The notes under the pieces were generated by a model. It was not told where the DNA came from, made no database searches, and saw nothing but the letters and a program-made list of their open reading frames with translations. Shown here one piece after another: positions 16,996 through 25,466 of a stretch of 64,000 nt of DNA (its first letter is position 1; the number at the start of each line of letters is the position of its first letter). The stretch spans positions 52,031 to 116,030 of the forward strand of contig JAKPPU010000170.1 of assembly GCA_029547185.1 (NCBI GenBank). The letters run 5' to 3'. This DNA comes from Deltaproteobacteria bacterium. GTDB taxonomy: Bacteria; Desulfobacterota; Desulfomonilia; UBA1062. Both the position numbers and the translations under genes were made by a program.

Positions 16996-19658
16996 AAACA
17001 CACTACCTGATGGCAATCGATGTGGGAGGAGGTTCGGGACGGTGTCTCCTGCTGGACCCGGAAACGGGAGCGACGGTAACGGCAAAGCGAAGCTGGGCCC
17101 ACCCCGCAGTCCCCGGCACCAGCGGCCTCGGGTACTCGATCGACACGGCCGGCATCCTGAAGAAGATCGGTGAGGCGTCCCGCGAGGTCCTCGCAAAGGC
17201 AGGCGCCGATCCGAGTCGGATCGCCGGCATCGCGGCGAGCGGCATGCGCAATACGATCGTGGTCCTGGATGATCGGCGCGGCGTCCTCCTGGCAACGCCC
17301 AACCGGGATGCCCGGGCTCTGGGCGAAGGCATGACGCTGGGGTTCGAACGCGGAAAGGAGATTCACGCCGTCTCGGGCCACTGGCCCACACCCCTATTCC
17401 TCGGCACGCGCCTTGTCTGGATGAAGGCCAATGCCCCCGACCTCTTCAAACAGGCATCCCTCGCCGTGTCGGTCACGGACTGGCTTGCCTTCATCCTGTC
17501 GGGAAGCATTGCCTCCGAACGCTCTCAGGCCGGCGAATCGCTCCTCTTCGACCTGAAGCGGGGCGAATGGGCGTTCGATCTCATCGATTCCCTCGGGATC
17601 CCCCGGTCGTTCTTCCCCCATCCGGTGGACTCCGGCGCCCGTCTCGGCGAGCTCACCAGAGAGGGGGCCTCCCTCCTCGGACTCGTCCCCGGCATCCCCG
17701 TGGCGGCAGGCGGGGCCGATACCCAGTGCGGGCTGCTGGGATCGGGGGCGGTACAGGACGGCGACCTCGCCGTCATCGCCGGCACGACCATGCCCCTCCA
17801 GCTCGTGACCGACGACCTGGTTCTGGATGAATCTGGAAGGCTCTGGAGCGGACAGCACGTCGTTCCGGGGAAATACGTGCTGGAAAGCAACGGTCTCGTC
17901 ACCGGGGATGTCATCGACTGGTTTGCCCGTCTCCTCTACCCTGATGCCCCCGATGCAGCCCTCGGCCTGTTTGCAGAGGCGGCAATGTCCGTCCCCGGGG
18001 CTGACGGCGTCTCTTCGACGTTCGGCTGCGCGATCTTCGACGGAAGGGGCGTGAGCCTGCCGGTAGGCAACCTCACCCTTTCCCACATGGTCACGGGCGA
18101 CGCATCGAGGGGCCGCAGGCACATCGCCCGGGCTTTGGTCGAGGGGATCGCGTTCTCCGCTCGGGCCAATCTCGAGCAGATCATGGCTGTCTCCGGCAAA
18201 AAGATTCCTGCCGTGCGGGTATGCGGCGGCATGACGAAGAGCCCGCTCTTTCCCCGGATCGTCTCCGACGTGACGGGGTGTACTGTCCTCGTCCCGCCCA
18301 CGGCCGAGGTTTCCTCTGTCGGGGCGGCCCTGCTGGCGGGCGTCGGGGCAGGGGTATTCGCCGATCCTTCATCCGCGGCGAAGAAGATTGCAGCGGCGCT
18401 GAGCGAATACCGGCCGGATGAGGCCGCAGGGAAGTACGCAAACCTCTATGCCGGCTGGCGGCAGGCCTTCGACAAGCGGTTAGAAGCCGACACTCATATC
18501 GGCAACCTCCTGACCGCCTCGCTCTTAGAGGCCTCGCCCGCAGCGGGCAGGGCGGCCGATCCGTCCTTTTCCCCGAACATTTTCGTCACCGCATCTCTCG
18601 ACAGGACCGCGATCGACGAGTTCAGGGAGATCGGCCCCACAGTGTATTCCGGGTGGCGCGAGAGCATGAAGGTCTACGACGGAGGTGCGGACCTCTCGAA
18701 GGCGCTTTCAGGCGTGCAGATCTTCGTCACCGAGATGGATATCGTGGACTTCCCGGCCATCCGGGAGGCGAGGGACTTGAAGGCCATCGTCACCTGCCGT
18801 GGGAACGCCGTCAACGTGGACCTGTCTGCCGCCACTGCCTACGGCATCCCGGTCATCAACACCCCCGGGAGGAATGCTGATGCCGTCGCGGACCTGACCG
18901 TCGCCTTCATGGTGATGCTCGCCCGCATGATGCCCGGGTCTCTCGATTTCCTCAAACACGGGCAGGTGAAGGCGGGCGACATGGCAAAGATGGGAGAGGC
19001 GTATCTCAAATACCAGGGCAGAGAGCTCTGGAGAAAGACGGTAGGTCTTGTCGGGATGGGGAATGTCGGCGCCTGCGTTGCGGCAAGGCTGTCGCGCTTC
19101 GGGGCGGAGGTCGTCTTCTCCGACCCGAAGGTGAGCGCCGAGGCAGGGGCCCTGCTTTCGGCCCGGAAGGTGTCCTTTGACGATCTGCTCGCAATGAGCG
19201 ACTTCGTGAGCATACACGCCCCCGCGATAGAGGCTACGAAGGGGATGATGAACCGGGAGGCCTTCGAGCGGATGAAGCCGGGCGCCTCCTTCATCAATAC
19301 CGCCCGGGCGTCCCTCGTGGACGAAGCAGCCCTCCTGTGGGCGCTCACGTCGGGCAAGATCGCCGGGGCCGCTCTGGACGTCTTCTCGACCGAGCCCCCG
19401 GGATCGGATGACGCAATCGTCTCTCACCCCAACGTCATCGCCACCCCGCACCTGGGCGGAAACACGGCCGAGATCGCGGCGCATCAGGGGGCCATCGCCG
19501 TCGGGGAGATCAGGAAGCTCCTGGCAGGAGAGCGGCCGGACTACATCCTCAACCCCGAAGTCCTCGATATCTTCACCTGGTCGGGCCCCAGGCCCGAGCC
19601 GGACGAAAAGAAGCAGGAGGAACTCGCCGGAAACAAGCGGCCCTCCATGACGTCATGA
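16992..19658 (+). CDS. FGGY carbohydrate kinase fused to D-2-hydroxyacid dehydrogenase
   Basis: 888 residues in one uninterrupted frame. Residues ~1-500 are an FGGY sugar kinase: MAIDVGGGSGRCLLLD phosphate loop, GGADTQCGLLGSG with the catalytic Asp, and VRVCGGMTKSPLFPRIVSD near 410. Residues ~545-865 are an NAD-dependent D-2-hydroxyacid dehydrogenase of the SerA type: TCRGNAVNVD, VGLVGMGNVGACVAARL, NTARASLVDEAALLWAL, ALDVFSTEPP and TPHLGGNT. The catalytic Arg, Glu and His are all present. Both halves look active. The following gene is a class II aldolase, which suggests a catabolic route of oxidation, phosphorylation and aldol cleavage of a sugar acid or deoxysugar. The substrate is not known. 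Confidence 0.9.
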   Translation: MKTHYLMAIDVGGGSGRCLLLDPETGATVTAKRSWAHPAVPGTSGLGYSIDTAGILKKIGEASREVLAKAGADPSRIAGIAASGMRNTIVVLDDRRGVLLATPNRDARALGEGMTLGFERGKEIHAVSGHWPTPLFLGTRLVWMKANAPDLFKQASLAVSVTDWLAFILSGSIASERSQAGESLLFDLKRGEWAFDLIDSLGIPRSFFPHPVDSGARLGELTREGASLLGLVPGIPVAAGGADTQCGLLGSGAVQDGDLAVIAGTTMPLQLVTDDLVLDESGRLWSGQHVVPGKYVLESNGLVTGDVIDWFARLLYPDAPDAALGLFAEAAMSVPGADGVSSTFGCAIFDGRGVSLPVGNLTLSHMVTGDASRGRRHIARALVEGIAFSARANLEQIMAVSGKKIPAVRVCGGMTKSPLFPRIVSDVTGCTVLVPPTAEVSSVGAALLAGVGAGVFADPSSAAKKIAAALSEYRPDEAAGKYANLYAGWRQAFDKRLEADTHIGNLLTASLLEASPAAGRAADPSFSPNIFVTASLDRTAIDEFREIGPTVYSGWRESMKVYDGGADLSKALSGVQIFVTEMDIVDFPAIREARDLKAIVTCRGNAVNVDLSAATAYGIPVINTPGRNADAVADLTVAFMVMLARMMPGSLDFLKHGQVKAGDMAKMGEAYLKYQGRELWRKTVGLVGMGNVGACVAARLSRFGAEVVFSDPKVSAEAGALLSARKVSFDDLLAMSDFVSIHAPAIEATKGMMNREAFERMKPGASFINTARASLVDEAALLWALTSGKIAGAALDVFSTEPPGSDDAIVSHPNVIATPHLGGNTAEIAAHQGAIAVGEIRKLLAGERPDYILNPEVLDIFTWSGPRPEPDEKKQEELAGNKRPSMTS

Positions 19659-19739
19659 AGCCATACAGGAAAGCAGGGTTGCCGTGAGGCCGGTATCTCG
19701 CGAAACGATAACGAACCTTGAAAGGAGTTGAACCGGCTT

Positions 19740-20423
19740 ATGGGATATGACCAGTATAAAAAGGAAGTGCTCGAGACGAGCCTGTGGCTGTCGGACCACG
19801 GGTATTTCGGGTCCTTGCGGGGCACCGGCGGCAATGTCTCCCTGAGGATAGAGGGCAAGGAACTCATGGCCGTCACGCCCTCATCGGTAAAGTATCACGA
19901 GATCGCACCGGATGACATCTGCATCGTCGATCTCTCGGGCGCCGTGGTGGAGGGAAGCAGGGCTCCTTCGGTGGAAGTCGGGATGCACGCTGCCGTCTAT
20001 CGGGAGCGGCCCGACGTGAACGCCGTCGTTCATACGCACCAGACCTACGGCAGCGTCTTCGCCCTGCTGAACGAACCCATTCCCTCGCTCTTGGACGAGG
20101 TCTCCTTTACCCTCGGAGAATCGATCGAGGTTGTCCCCTACGCCCTTTCCGGCAGCGCCGAGCTGGCCGCCAACGTGGCGGGGAAGCTCGGCAACAACGC
20201 AAACGCCTACATCATCCAGAACCACGGGATCCTCGCCTTCGGCAAAAATATGGACAAGGCGCTGCTGGCAGCAGAGCTCCTCGAGAAGGTCGCACACATA
20301 TACTACCTGGCGCTTTCCACGGGCAAGCCCGTCACCCTCCTTCCCGATCAGATCCGGGAGATGGCGAAGAGCCTGAGGGAGTACGAGGTTGGCGAGGCAC
20401 GGAAAAGGGCAGCGAAGCAATAG
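19740..20423 (+). CDS. Class II aldolase/adducin family protein
   Basis: About 227 residues. The phosphate-binding region RGTGGNVSLR, followed by Glu in EVGMHAAVY and metal ligands in HTHQTY and IIQNHGILAFG, gives the full zinc site of L-fuculose-phosphate-type aldolases. These cleave sugar phosphates to dihydroxyacetone phosphate and an aldehyde. AAAGGAG ends 13 bases before the ATG at 19740; a TTG at 19728 lies almost on that site and is less likely. It follows the kinase-dehydrogenase fusion by 81 bases and is probably the cleavage step of the same pathway. Confidence 0.88.
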   Translation: MGYDQYKKEVLETSLWLSDHGYFGSLRGTGGNVSLRIEGKELMAVTPSSVKYHEIAPDDICIVDLSGAVVEGSRAPSVEVGMHAAVYRERPDVNAVVHTHQTYGSVFALLNEPIPSLLDEVSFTLGESIEVVPYALSGSAELAANVAGKLGNNANAYIIQNHGILAFGKNMDKALLAAELLEKVAHIYYLALSTGKPVTLLPDQIREMAKSLREYEVGEARKRAAKQ

Positions 20424-20438
20424 CAATACCTGATGCTG

Positions 20439-21263
20439 CTAGTAGATGACTGCCGAGAGGTAGCCTACTACGGATGAATTGTCGCCGGTGATGTGCCCCG
20501 AGTGGGCATACTTGAGAATCTTTACCCCGGTCCTCGAGAGGGATTTCGCATAGAGAAGGGCCGTCATGATGGGGCCGCCGCCGCAGGCCTCGCATTTCGA
20601 AGCATCGATATCCCTGCTCAGACCCTCGACGTCGAACTCCTCGATGCGCCGCGCAACGGCGGAATCCATCTCCTCGGCCTGCCTGCCTGGATGAAAGTGG
20701 GAGAGGTCCGAGCTCGCCACGATGAGCACGTCATCCGGATTTTCAATGGAGGACGCGAGCGCCGTGCTCAGCCCCCGGCACAAATCGAGATCCTGCCGGC
20801 CCATGATCAGCGGGCAGAGCTTGAAAGGAGGCAGGACCGTCTGGAGGAAGGGGAGCTGGATCTCGAGGGCATGCTCGGCGCTGTGGGGCCTCGTGTCGTC
20901 GGTGAAGACGGCCGAGGTCTGCAAGAGCTTCTCGCACAGAGGCTCGTCGATCTCGATCTTCCCGAGAGGCGTCTCGAAGGAGCCCCTGGACCAGACAGAG
21001 ACGTTCGGGAAGTAGGCCCGGTGGGACGGACTGATGACCACCACGGTGGAATATGTACGGACCGAGACGGCCTTGTATGCATAGGCAGCAACCTTGCCCG
21101 AAAACATGTAGCCTGCATGGGGGCTGATGAGGGCAGCAGGTTTGCGGGGTATTTCCCCGATGCTCGCCTTTTTGAGGTAACCGTCGATTTCCGATCTGAG
21201 CGCTTCAGGAACGTCTGTGTACCAGCTTCCTGCAACAACAGACCTGCGGACCGGACCTTTCAT
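20439..21263 (-). CDS. amrB: AmmeMemoRadiSam system protein B (MEMO1 family)
   Basis: 274 residues matching the Memo fold, related to extradiol dioxygenases. Landmarks are RRSVVAGSWYTD at the N-terminus, ALISPHAGYMFSGKVAAYAY, VVVISPSHRAY, SAEHALEIQLPFLQ and ASSDLSHFHPG. The conserved His residues in SPHAG and PSH and the Cys of EACGGGP line the presumed metal pocket. The usual partners (AMMECR1-domain protein and radical SAM protein) are not adjacent here. The biochemical role in bacteria is unsettled. It converges with the aldolase gene. Confidence 0.92.
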   Translation of the reverse strand: MKGPVRRSVVAGSWYTDVPEALRSEIDGYLKKASIGEIPRKPAALISPHAGYMFSGKVAAYAYKAVSVRTYSTVVVISPSHRAYFPNVSVWSRGSFETPLGKIEIDEPLCEKLLQTSAVFTDDTRPHSAEHALEIQLPFLQTVLPPFKLCPLIMGRQDLDLCRGLSTALASSIENPDDVLIVASSDLSHFHPGRQAEEMDSAVARRIEEFDVEGLSRDIDASKCEACGGGPIMTALLYAKSLSRTGVKILKYAHSGHITGDNSSVVGYLSAVIY

Positions 21264-21341
21264 GCTCGTACCTCCTGTCGATAGCGTTGCCCCCGGGCGG
21301 GCGAATAAGGCATTCTCTACAAAAAGGTCGTACTTATGAAA

Positions 21342-22373
21342 TTAAGGGAAAAGCGGCAATGAGTCAAGGCCTCGGGATTCGGGAAGCCCGAACATGATGT
21401 TCATGCTCTGGACCGCCTGGCCGGAGGCGCCCTTGGTGAGGTTGTCGATCACGGAGACGATGACGGCCCTGTTCGTACGGTCGTTCTTTGCAAGGCCGAT
21501 CAGGCAGTTGTTCGTTCCCCTGACATCCTTCGTAGAGGGGAAATCCTCTTCGAGGACATGAACGAATCTCGCATCCTTGTAATACGAGGATACACAGGCC
21601 TTGAGCGTCGCTTCGTCCGCGTGCGTATCCACATAGATCGTAGAGAGCATGCCCCGGGTGATGGGGATCAGGTGGGGGGTGAACTCGATCTCGACGGTCT
21701 TTCCTGCCGCCTTCGTAAGCTCCTGCTCGATCTCCGGGATGTGGCGGTGTGAGCGGCCGACCTTGTAGGCGGAGAAGGATTCGCCTGCTTCACAGATGTG
21801 GGTCTTGAGGCTCAATCCCCTGCCGGCACCCGAAACCCCGCTCTTGCTGTCGGCAATGATCCCGGCAGTCCCGATCAGGCCTTGTTTGAGGAGCGGAATC
21901 AGGGGAAGCAGGATGGAGGTGGGGTAGCACCCCGGGTTGGCGACCAGAGACGCCTGTCCGATCTCTTCCCGGTAGACCTCGCACAGCCCGTAGACCGCCT
22001 TGTCGAGGAGCTCCGGGAAGCCATGGTCGCCGTACCACGCCTTGTAGGTATCGAGATCATGGAGACGGGCGTCTGCACTTAAGTCGATAACCTTCACATC
22101 ACCTGCAATCCGGGAAATAAAACCGGCGCTCGTGCCGTGCGGCAGGCAGCTGAAAACCACGTCGCACCGGCTCTTGATCGCATCGGGATCGAAATCCTCC
22201 AGGGTGATGTCGAAGGTGCCCTTGAAGAAAGGCAGTACGCCGGCTATGTTCTTGCCGTTATACTGTCTGGAGGAACAATAGGTGACACTGGAGCCTTCAT
22301 GGCCGTGCAGCAGCCTGATGAGCTCTGCACCGGTATATCCCGTGGCGCCCAGGATCCCTATGGAGATAGACAA
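21342..22373 (-). CDS. argC: N-acetyl-gamma-glutamyl-phosphate reductase
   Basis: 343 residues. GILGATGYTGAELIRLL is the NADPH site and VANPGCYPTSILLPL carries the catalytic Cys. Residues around SGAGRGLSLKTHICEAGES complete the family signature. It reduces N-acetylglutamyl-5-phosphate to the semialdehyde, the third step of arginine synthesis. It follows rpsI by 6 bases and is likely part of the rplM-rpsI transcript, an arrangement seen in several anaerobic Desulfobacterota. Confidence 0.96.
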   Translation of the reverse strand: MSISIGILGATGYTGAELIRLLHGHEGSSVTYCSSRQYNGKNIAGVLPFFKGTFDITLEDFDPDAIKSRCDVVFSCLPHGTSAGFISRIAGDVKVIDLSADARLHDLDTYKAWYGDHGFPELLDKAVYGLCEVYREEIGQASLVANPGCYPTSILLPLIPLLKQGLIGTAGIIADSKSGVSGAGRGLSLKTHICEAGESFSAYKVGRSHRHIPEIEQELTKAAGKTVEIEFTPHLIPITRGMLSTIYVDTHADEATLKACVSSYYKDARFVHVLEEDFPSTKDVRGTNNCLIGLAKNDRTNRAVIVSVIDNLTKGASGQAVQSMNIMFGLPESRGLDSLPLFP

Positions 22374-22379
22374 GGGAAA

Positions 22380-22772
22380 TTACCTCTTGCTGAACTGAGG
22401 TCTCTTTCGTGCCTTATGAAGTCCGAACTTCTTCCGCTCGACCATCCTCGGGTCTCTCGTGAGGAACCCTGCAGATTTGAGGCGCGGCCGGTACTTGTCC
22501 CTGTCGAATTCCGAAAGTGCCCGGGATATGCCGTGACGGAGCGCGCCTGCCTGGCCGGCTATGCCTCCGCCGCACACCGTGGAGTAGACATTGAAATGCC
22601 CTTTCGTGTCTGTGACATCGAACGGCTCCAGGGCGGACATCCTTAGGGTTTCCCTGCCGAAGTACTCGTCGAGGGGCCTTCCGTTTACCGTGAATTCTCC
22701 ATTACCCGGCGATATCCATACCCGTGCCGTGGAATTCTTCCTTCTACCGGTAGCATATATCCTTTCTGCCAT
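22380..22772 (-). CDS. rpsI: 30S ribosomal protein S9
   Basis: 130 residues. It begins [19 protein letters not shown], has [20 protein letters not shown] in the middle and ends [10 protein letters not shown], the conserved Lys/Arg-rich tail reaching the P site. It is 18 bases downstream of rplM, the standard pairing. Confidence 0.98.
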   Translation of the reverse strand: MAERIYATGRRKNSTARVWISPGNGEFTVNGRPLDEYFGRETLRMSALEPFDVTDTKGHFNVYSTVCGGGIAGQAGALRHGISRALSEFDRDKYRPRLKSAGFLTRDPRMVERKKFGLHKARKRPQFSKR

Positions 22773-22790
22773 ATACGATCTTCTTCCCTC

Positions 22791-23219
22791 TTACAGATTT
22801 ATTGCCTGCGGCTGCTGAGCTTCATGGGGATGGTTCTCGCCCGTGTACACCTTGAGCTTCTTGAACATGCTCCTCCCGAGGCTGTTCTTGGGGAGCATCC
22901 CCTTGACTGCATGCTTGATGATCTCTTCGGGTCTCTTCTCCATGAGCTGGCGGGCCGTGCGCTCTCTGAGCCCGCCCGTGTACCCGCTGTGACTGTAGTA
23001 TTTCTTCTGCTCGAGCTTTCTTCCCGTGAGCCTGACCTTGTCAGCATTTATGATCACGACGAAGTCTCCCACATCGATATGAGGCGTATAGGCGGGCTTT
23101 GTCTTCCCCCTCAAGATGGATGCCACGTCGGCTGCGAGCCTGCCCAGAACCTTGTCCTTGGCATCGACGAGCACCCAGTTTCTCTCAACCTCGTCCTTTT
23201 TGGCAATGAACGTACTCAT
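22791..23219 (-). CDS. rplM: 50S ribosomal protein L13
   Basis: 142 residues. Signature blocks are [49 protein letters not shown] and [12 protein letters not shown]. It heads the rplM-rpsI-argC unit. AAGGAG precedes the ATG, and a near-consensus promoter lies 35-64 bases upstream. Confidence 0.98.
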   Translation of the reverse strand: MSTFIAKKDEVERNWVLVDAKDKVLGRLAADVASILRGKTKPAYTPHIDVGDFVVIINADKVRLTGRKLEQKKYYSHSGYTGGLRERTARQLMEKRPEEIIKHAVKGMLPKNSLGRSMFKKLKVYTGENHPHEAQQPQAINL

Positions 23220-23253
23220 ACACTATTTCTCCTTGAGAGCTAAATAGGGTTCG

Positions 23254-23283
23254 GATATAGCTGACATTCGGCATGGATGTCAA
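23254..23283 (-). promoter_or_regulatory. Sigma-70 promoter of rplM-rpsI-argC
   Basis: On the minus strand, TTGACA (23283-23278) is followed after 18 bases by TATATC (23259-23254). The transcript would start near 23247, giving a leader of about 28 bases with AAGGAG. The rest of the 23220-23445 spacer is AT-rich and shows no gene. Confidence 0.7.
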
Positions 23284-23445
23284 GCACTGATCGAAAATTC
23301 ATGATCGGTCTTATATCCAATAATGCTTTCTATTGATTATATTTTCCAGCTCATTACATCTCTAAGAAAGGGCACTGCACGGGAAAATGGGGAAAGGCGT
23401 GCTTATCGCCTTGACAGGGGAAAAACTTTTTGGTGATACGTAACT

Positions 23446-24435
23446 ATGGGGATTGACGTCGTAATTGCCGCCGGTGATGGAAGGGCCTCAAGGAAGGTCT
23501 TCAGGAAGAACAAGGCCATGCTCGATGTCGCAGGAAAACCGATGATCCTGCACATCGTGGAGGTTCTCCGTGCGTGCAGCGCGGTGGACAAAATCGTTGC
23601 AGTCGGCCCCAAAGAGGTGTTCGAGGAAATCATCGGCGGGTTCGATGTGAGGATCGTCCAGCAGAAGAGGAGCCTTGCAGAAAACGGCTGGGAAGGCTTC
23701 CTCTGCACCATCGACGAATACTGGGAGACAGGGAGGCTCACTCCCGACATCCTGGAACGCTACCACGACAAGCCCGTCCTGTTCCTTTCCGGCGACATCC
23801 CCCTCATTTCGGTTAAGGAACTGAACGAATTCATCTCCCAGTGCGACATGGAGCGCTACGATTACATTGCAGGCGCCACCTCGGAGAATGTCTTGAAGCT
23901 CTTCGGACCGAGGAAGGGCAGGCCGGGAATCAAGATGGCCACCTTCCACATGTGGGACGGGAACCTGAGGCAGAACAACTTCCACATGGCAAAGCCGTTT
24001 CTCCTCCTTCAGAGCATCGACCTTGTTCTCGAGGTCTACGAGTACCGCTATCAGAGGGAAATCTTCAATATCATCAAATCCTTCTTTAAGCTCATCAGGT
24101 TCAGCAGGGGAAATATCTTCCGGACCCTGGGAATGTACCTGACGCTTCAAGCCTCGGCAGGCCTCTCTGCTCTGGGCTTCGAGAGAGCCGCACACCTTGC
24201 GAGCTTCCCCGTAACGAGGCCGCGTATGGAACGGTTGATCTCACATCTCCTGAACGTAAGGTTCAAGATCGTCCTGACGACCGTGGGAGGAGCGGCGCTG
24301 GACGTGGACAATGAGAAGGACTACATCACCCTCTCAATCATGTATCGGGACTGGATGAATCAAATCGCCCCCGAAGCGATCACCACTTCGCGTAGTGGTC
24401 CTCGGCAAAGCCGGGGCACAGGTCCACATGAATGA
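23446..24435 (+). CDS. Nucleotidyltransferase family protein (GT-A fold NTP transferase)
   Basis: 329 residues. The N-terminus (VVIAAGDGRASRKVFRKNKA, then MLDVAGKPMILHIVEVL) is a variant of the sugar-phosphate nucleotidyltransferase / MobA signature, and VLFLSGDIPLISVKELNEF holds the metal-binding Asp. The C-terminal ~120 residues include a hydrophobic helix pair (FRTLGMYLTLQASAGLSALGF). It may activate a sugar phosphate for envelope glycan synthesis, but the product is unknown. A TTGACA begins exactly 35 bases before the ATG and there is no Shine-Dalgarno site, so the mRNA may be leaderless. The last 56 bases overlap the opposing DUF2804 gene. Confidence 0.75.
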   Translation: MGIDVVIAAGDGRASRKVFRKNKAMLDVAGKPMILHIVEVLRACSAVDKIVAVGPKEVFEEIIGGFDVRIVQQKRSLAENGWEGFLCTIDEYWETGRLTPDILERYHDKPVLFLSGDIPLISVKELNEFISQCDMERYDYIAGATSENVLKLFGPRKGRPGIKMATFHMWDGNLRQNNFHMAKPFLLLQSIDLVLEVYEYRYQREIFNIIKSFFKLIRFSRGNIFRTLGMYLTLQASAGLSALGFERAAHLASFPVTRPRMERLISHLLNVRFKIVLTTVGGAALDVDNEKDYITLSIMYRDWMNQIAPEAITTSRSGPRQSRGTGPHE

Positions 24436-25372
24436 TCTCGCCCTCTTCAGAGGTGAGCGTGCCTTCAAAGACCCCGAAGAGCTGGGTGAACCTCGTGGCG
24501 AGGAGAAGGGCATTGACCTTTTCTTCCCTGTGCGCTTCGGGATGGAAGACCAGATCGACCTTTCTGTCGGCGGAGCGGATGCGCCAGGGCAGGGAGAGGT
24601 TGTCCCGGTCGAATTCGAAATCGACCATGTCGACCTTCGTCATGATGCCGTTGACCCAGAAGGCATTCTCCGTAAAGCTTGTCTCGTTTACCCCGCATGA
24701 GAGATTCAAGCCAAGGCTTCTCCCGTCGTCCAGGCTGAAGGCGGTCGCTGCCCAGTTCCAGCAGGTGTGGCTGCGCATGAACCCGCACGTCCAGTCGGAG
24801 AGGGCCCAATAGGTGGGAGACGAAAGATCGTGCTGGCCCGCCCGGTTCTTGATACTTCCCTTTACCCGCAACGGGCTCGTCTTCTGGGTATACACCCATC
24901 CCCTGTATCCTGCTCTGGTGCATATCCTCAAGGGGGTCGTGGCGTTCGGGTCGAGGGAGAGCTCCAGCGAGATATCGTCTCCGGAGGCCTTGAGCCAGTC
25001 CCTGCGCATGTCGATGGCCAGGCTTCCGCTGGAAAAGGCGCTTCTCGGTTTCTCGGGGAACGGTTCGATGGAAGCAGAGGAAAAGGGGTGGCCCATCTTC
25101 TTCGTCTCCGTCATCTCTCCGGTCTCCCGGTCGTAGAGATAGAAAAAGCCGTTGGAGAGATACTTCAAATCAACGACGCCGATTCCGGCTATGAGCTCGG
25201 GGCCGATGATCCCGATAAAATGGAACTGGTTCGCTAGAAGCCTTCTCATGAAGGAGGGGATGCGGTAGCCGAGCGGGGTTTCAAGGCGATAGTCCTCGTA
25301 GTTTATCCTGCCCACCGGCTCGTCATAAATACCCCATCTCACGAGGCCCCTTCCGTTAACGAGCATATCCAT
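24380..25372 (-). CDS. DUF2804 family protein
   Basis: 330 residues. Family hallmarks are GRGLVRWGIYDEPVGRINYE, the Trp-rich HTCWNWAATAFSLDDGRSLG and GLNLSCGVNETSFTENAFW. The proteins look like large beta structures related to lipocalin/AttH-type folds, of unknown function and probably acting on lipid-like ligands. AAAGGAGGG precedes the ATG. It converges on the nucleotidyltransferase gene with a 56-base overlap of the coding ends. Confidence 0.85.
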   Translation of the reverse strand: MDMLVNGRGLVRWGIYDEPVGRINYEDYRLETPLGYRIPSFMRRLLANQFHFIGIIGPELIAGIGVVDLKYLSNGFFYLYDRETGEMTETKKMGHPFSSASIEPFPEKPRSAFSSGSLAIDMRRDWLKASGDDISLELSLDPNATTPLRICTRAGYRGWVYTQKTSPLRVKGSIKNRAGQHDLSSPTYWALSDWTCGFMRSHTCWNWAATAFSLDDGRSLGLNLSCGVNETSFTENAFWVNGIMTKVDMVDFEFDRDNLSLPWRIRSADRKVDLVFHPEAHREEKVNALLLATRFTQLFGVFEGTLTSEEGEIIHVDLCPGFAEDHYAKW

Positions 25373-25466
25373 GGCACCCTCCTTTAATGAGTATGAAAGA
25401 CAGACGACAAGCCATACGATTCCTTACCATAGATGTATAAGGGGAGGGTAGTGCAGAATCGAGGAT

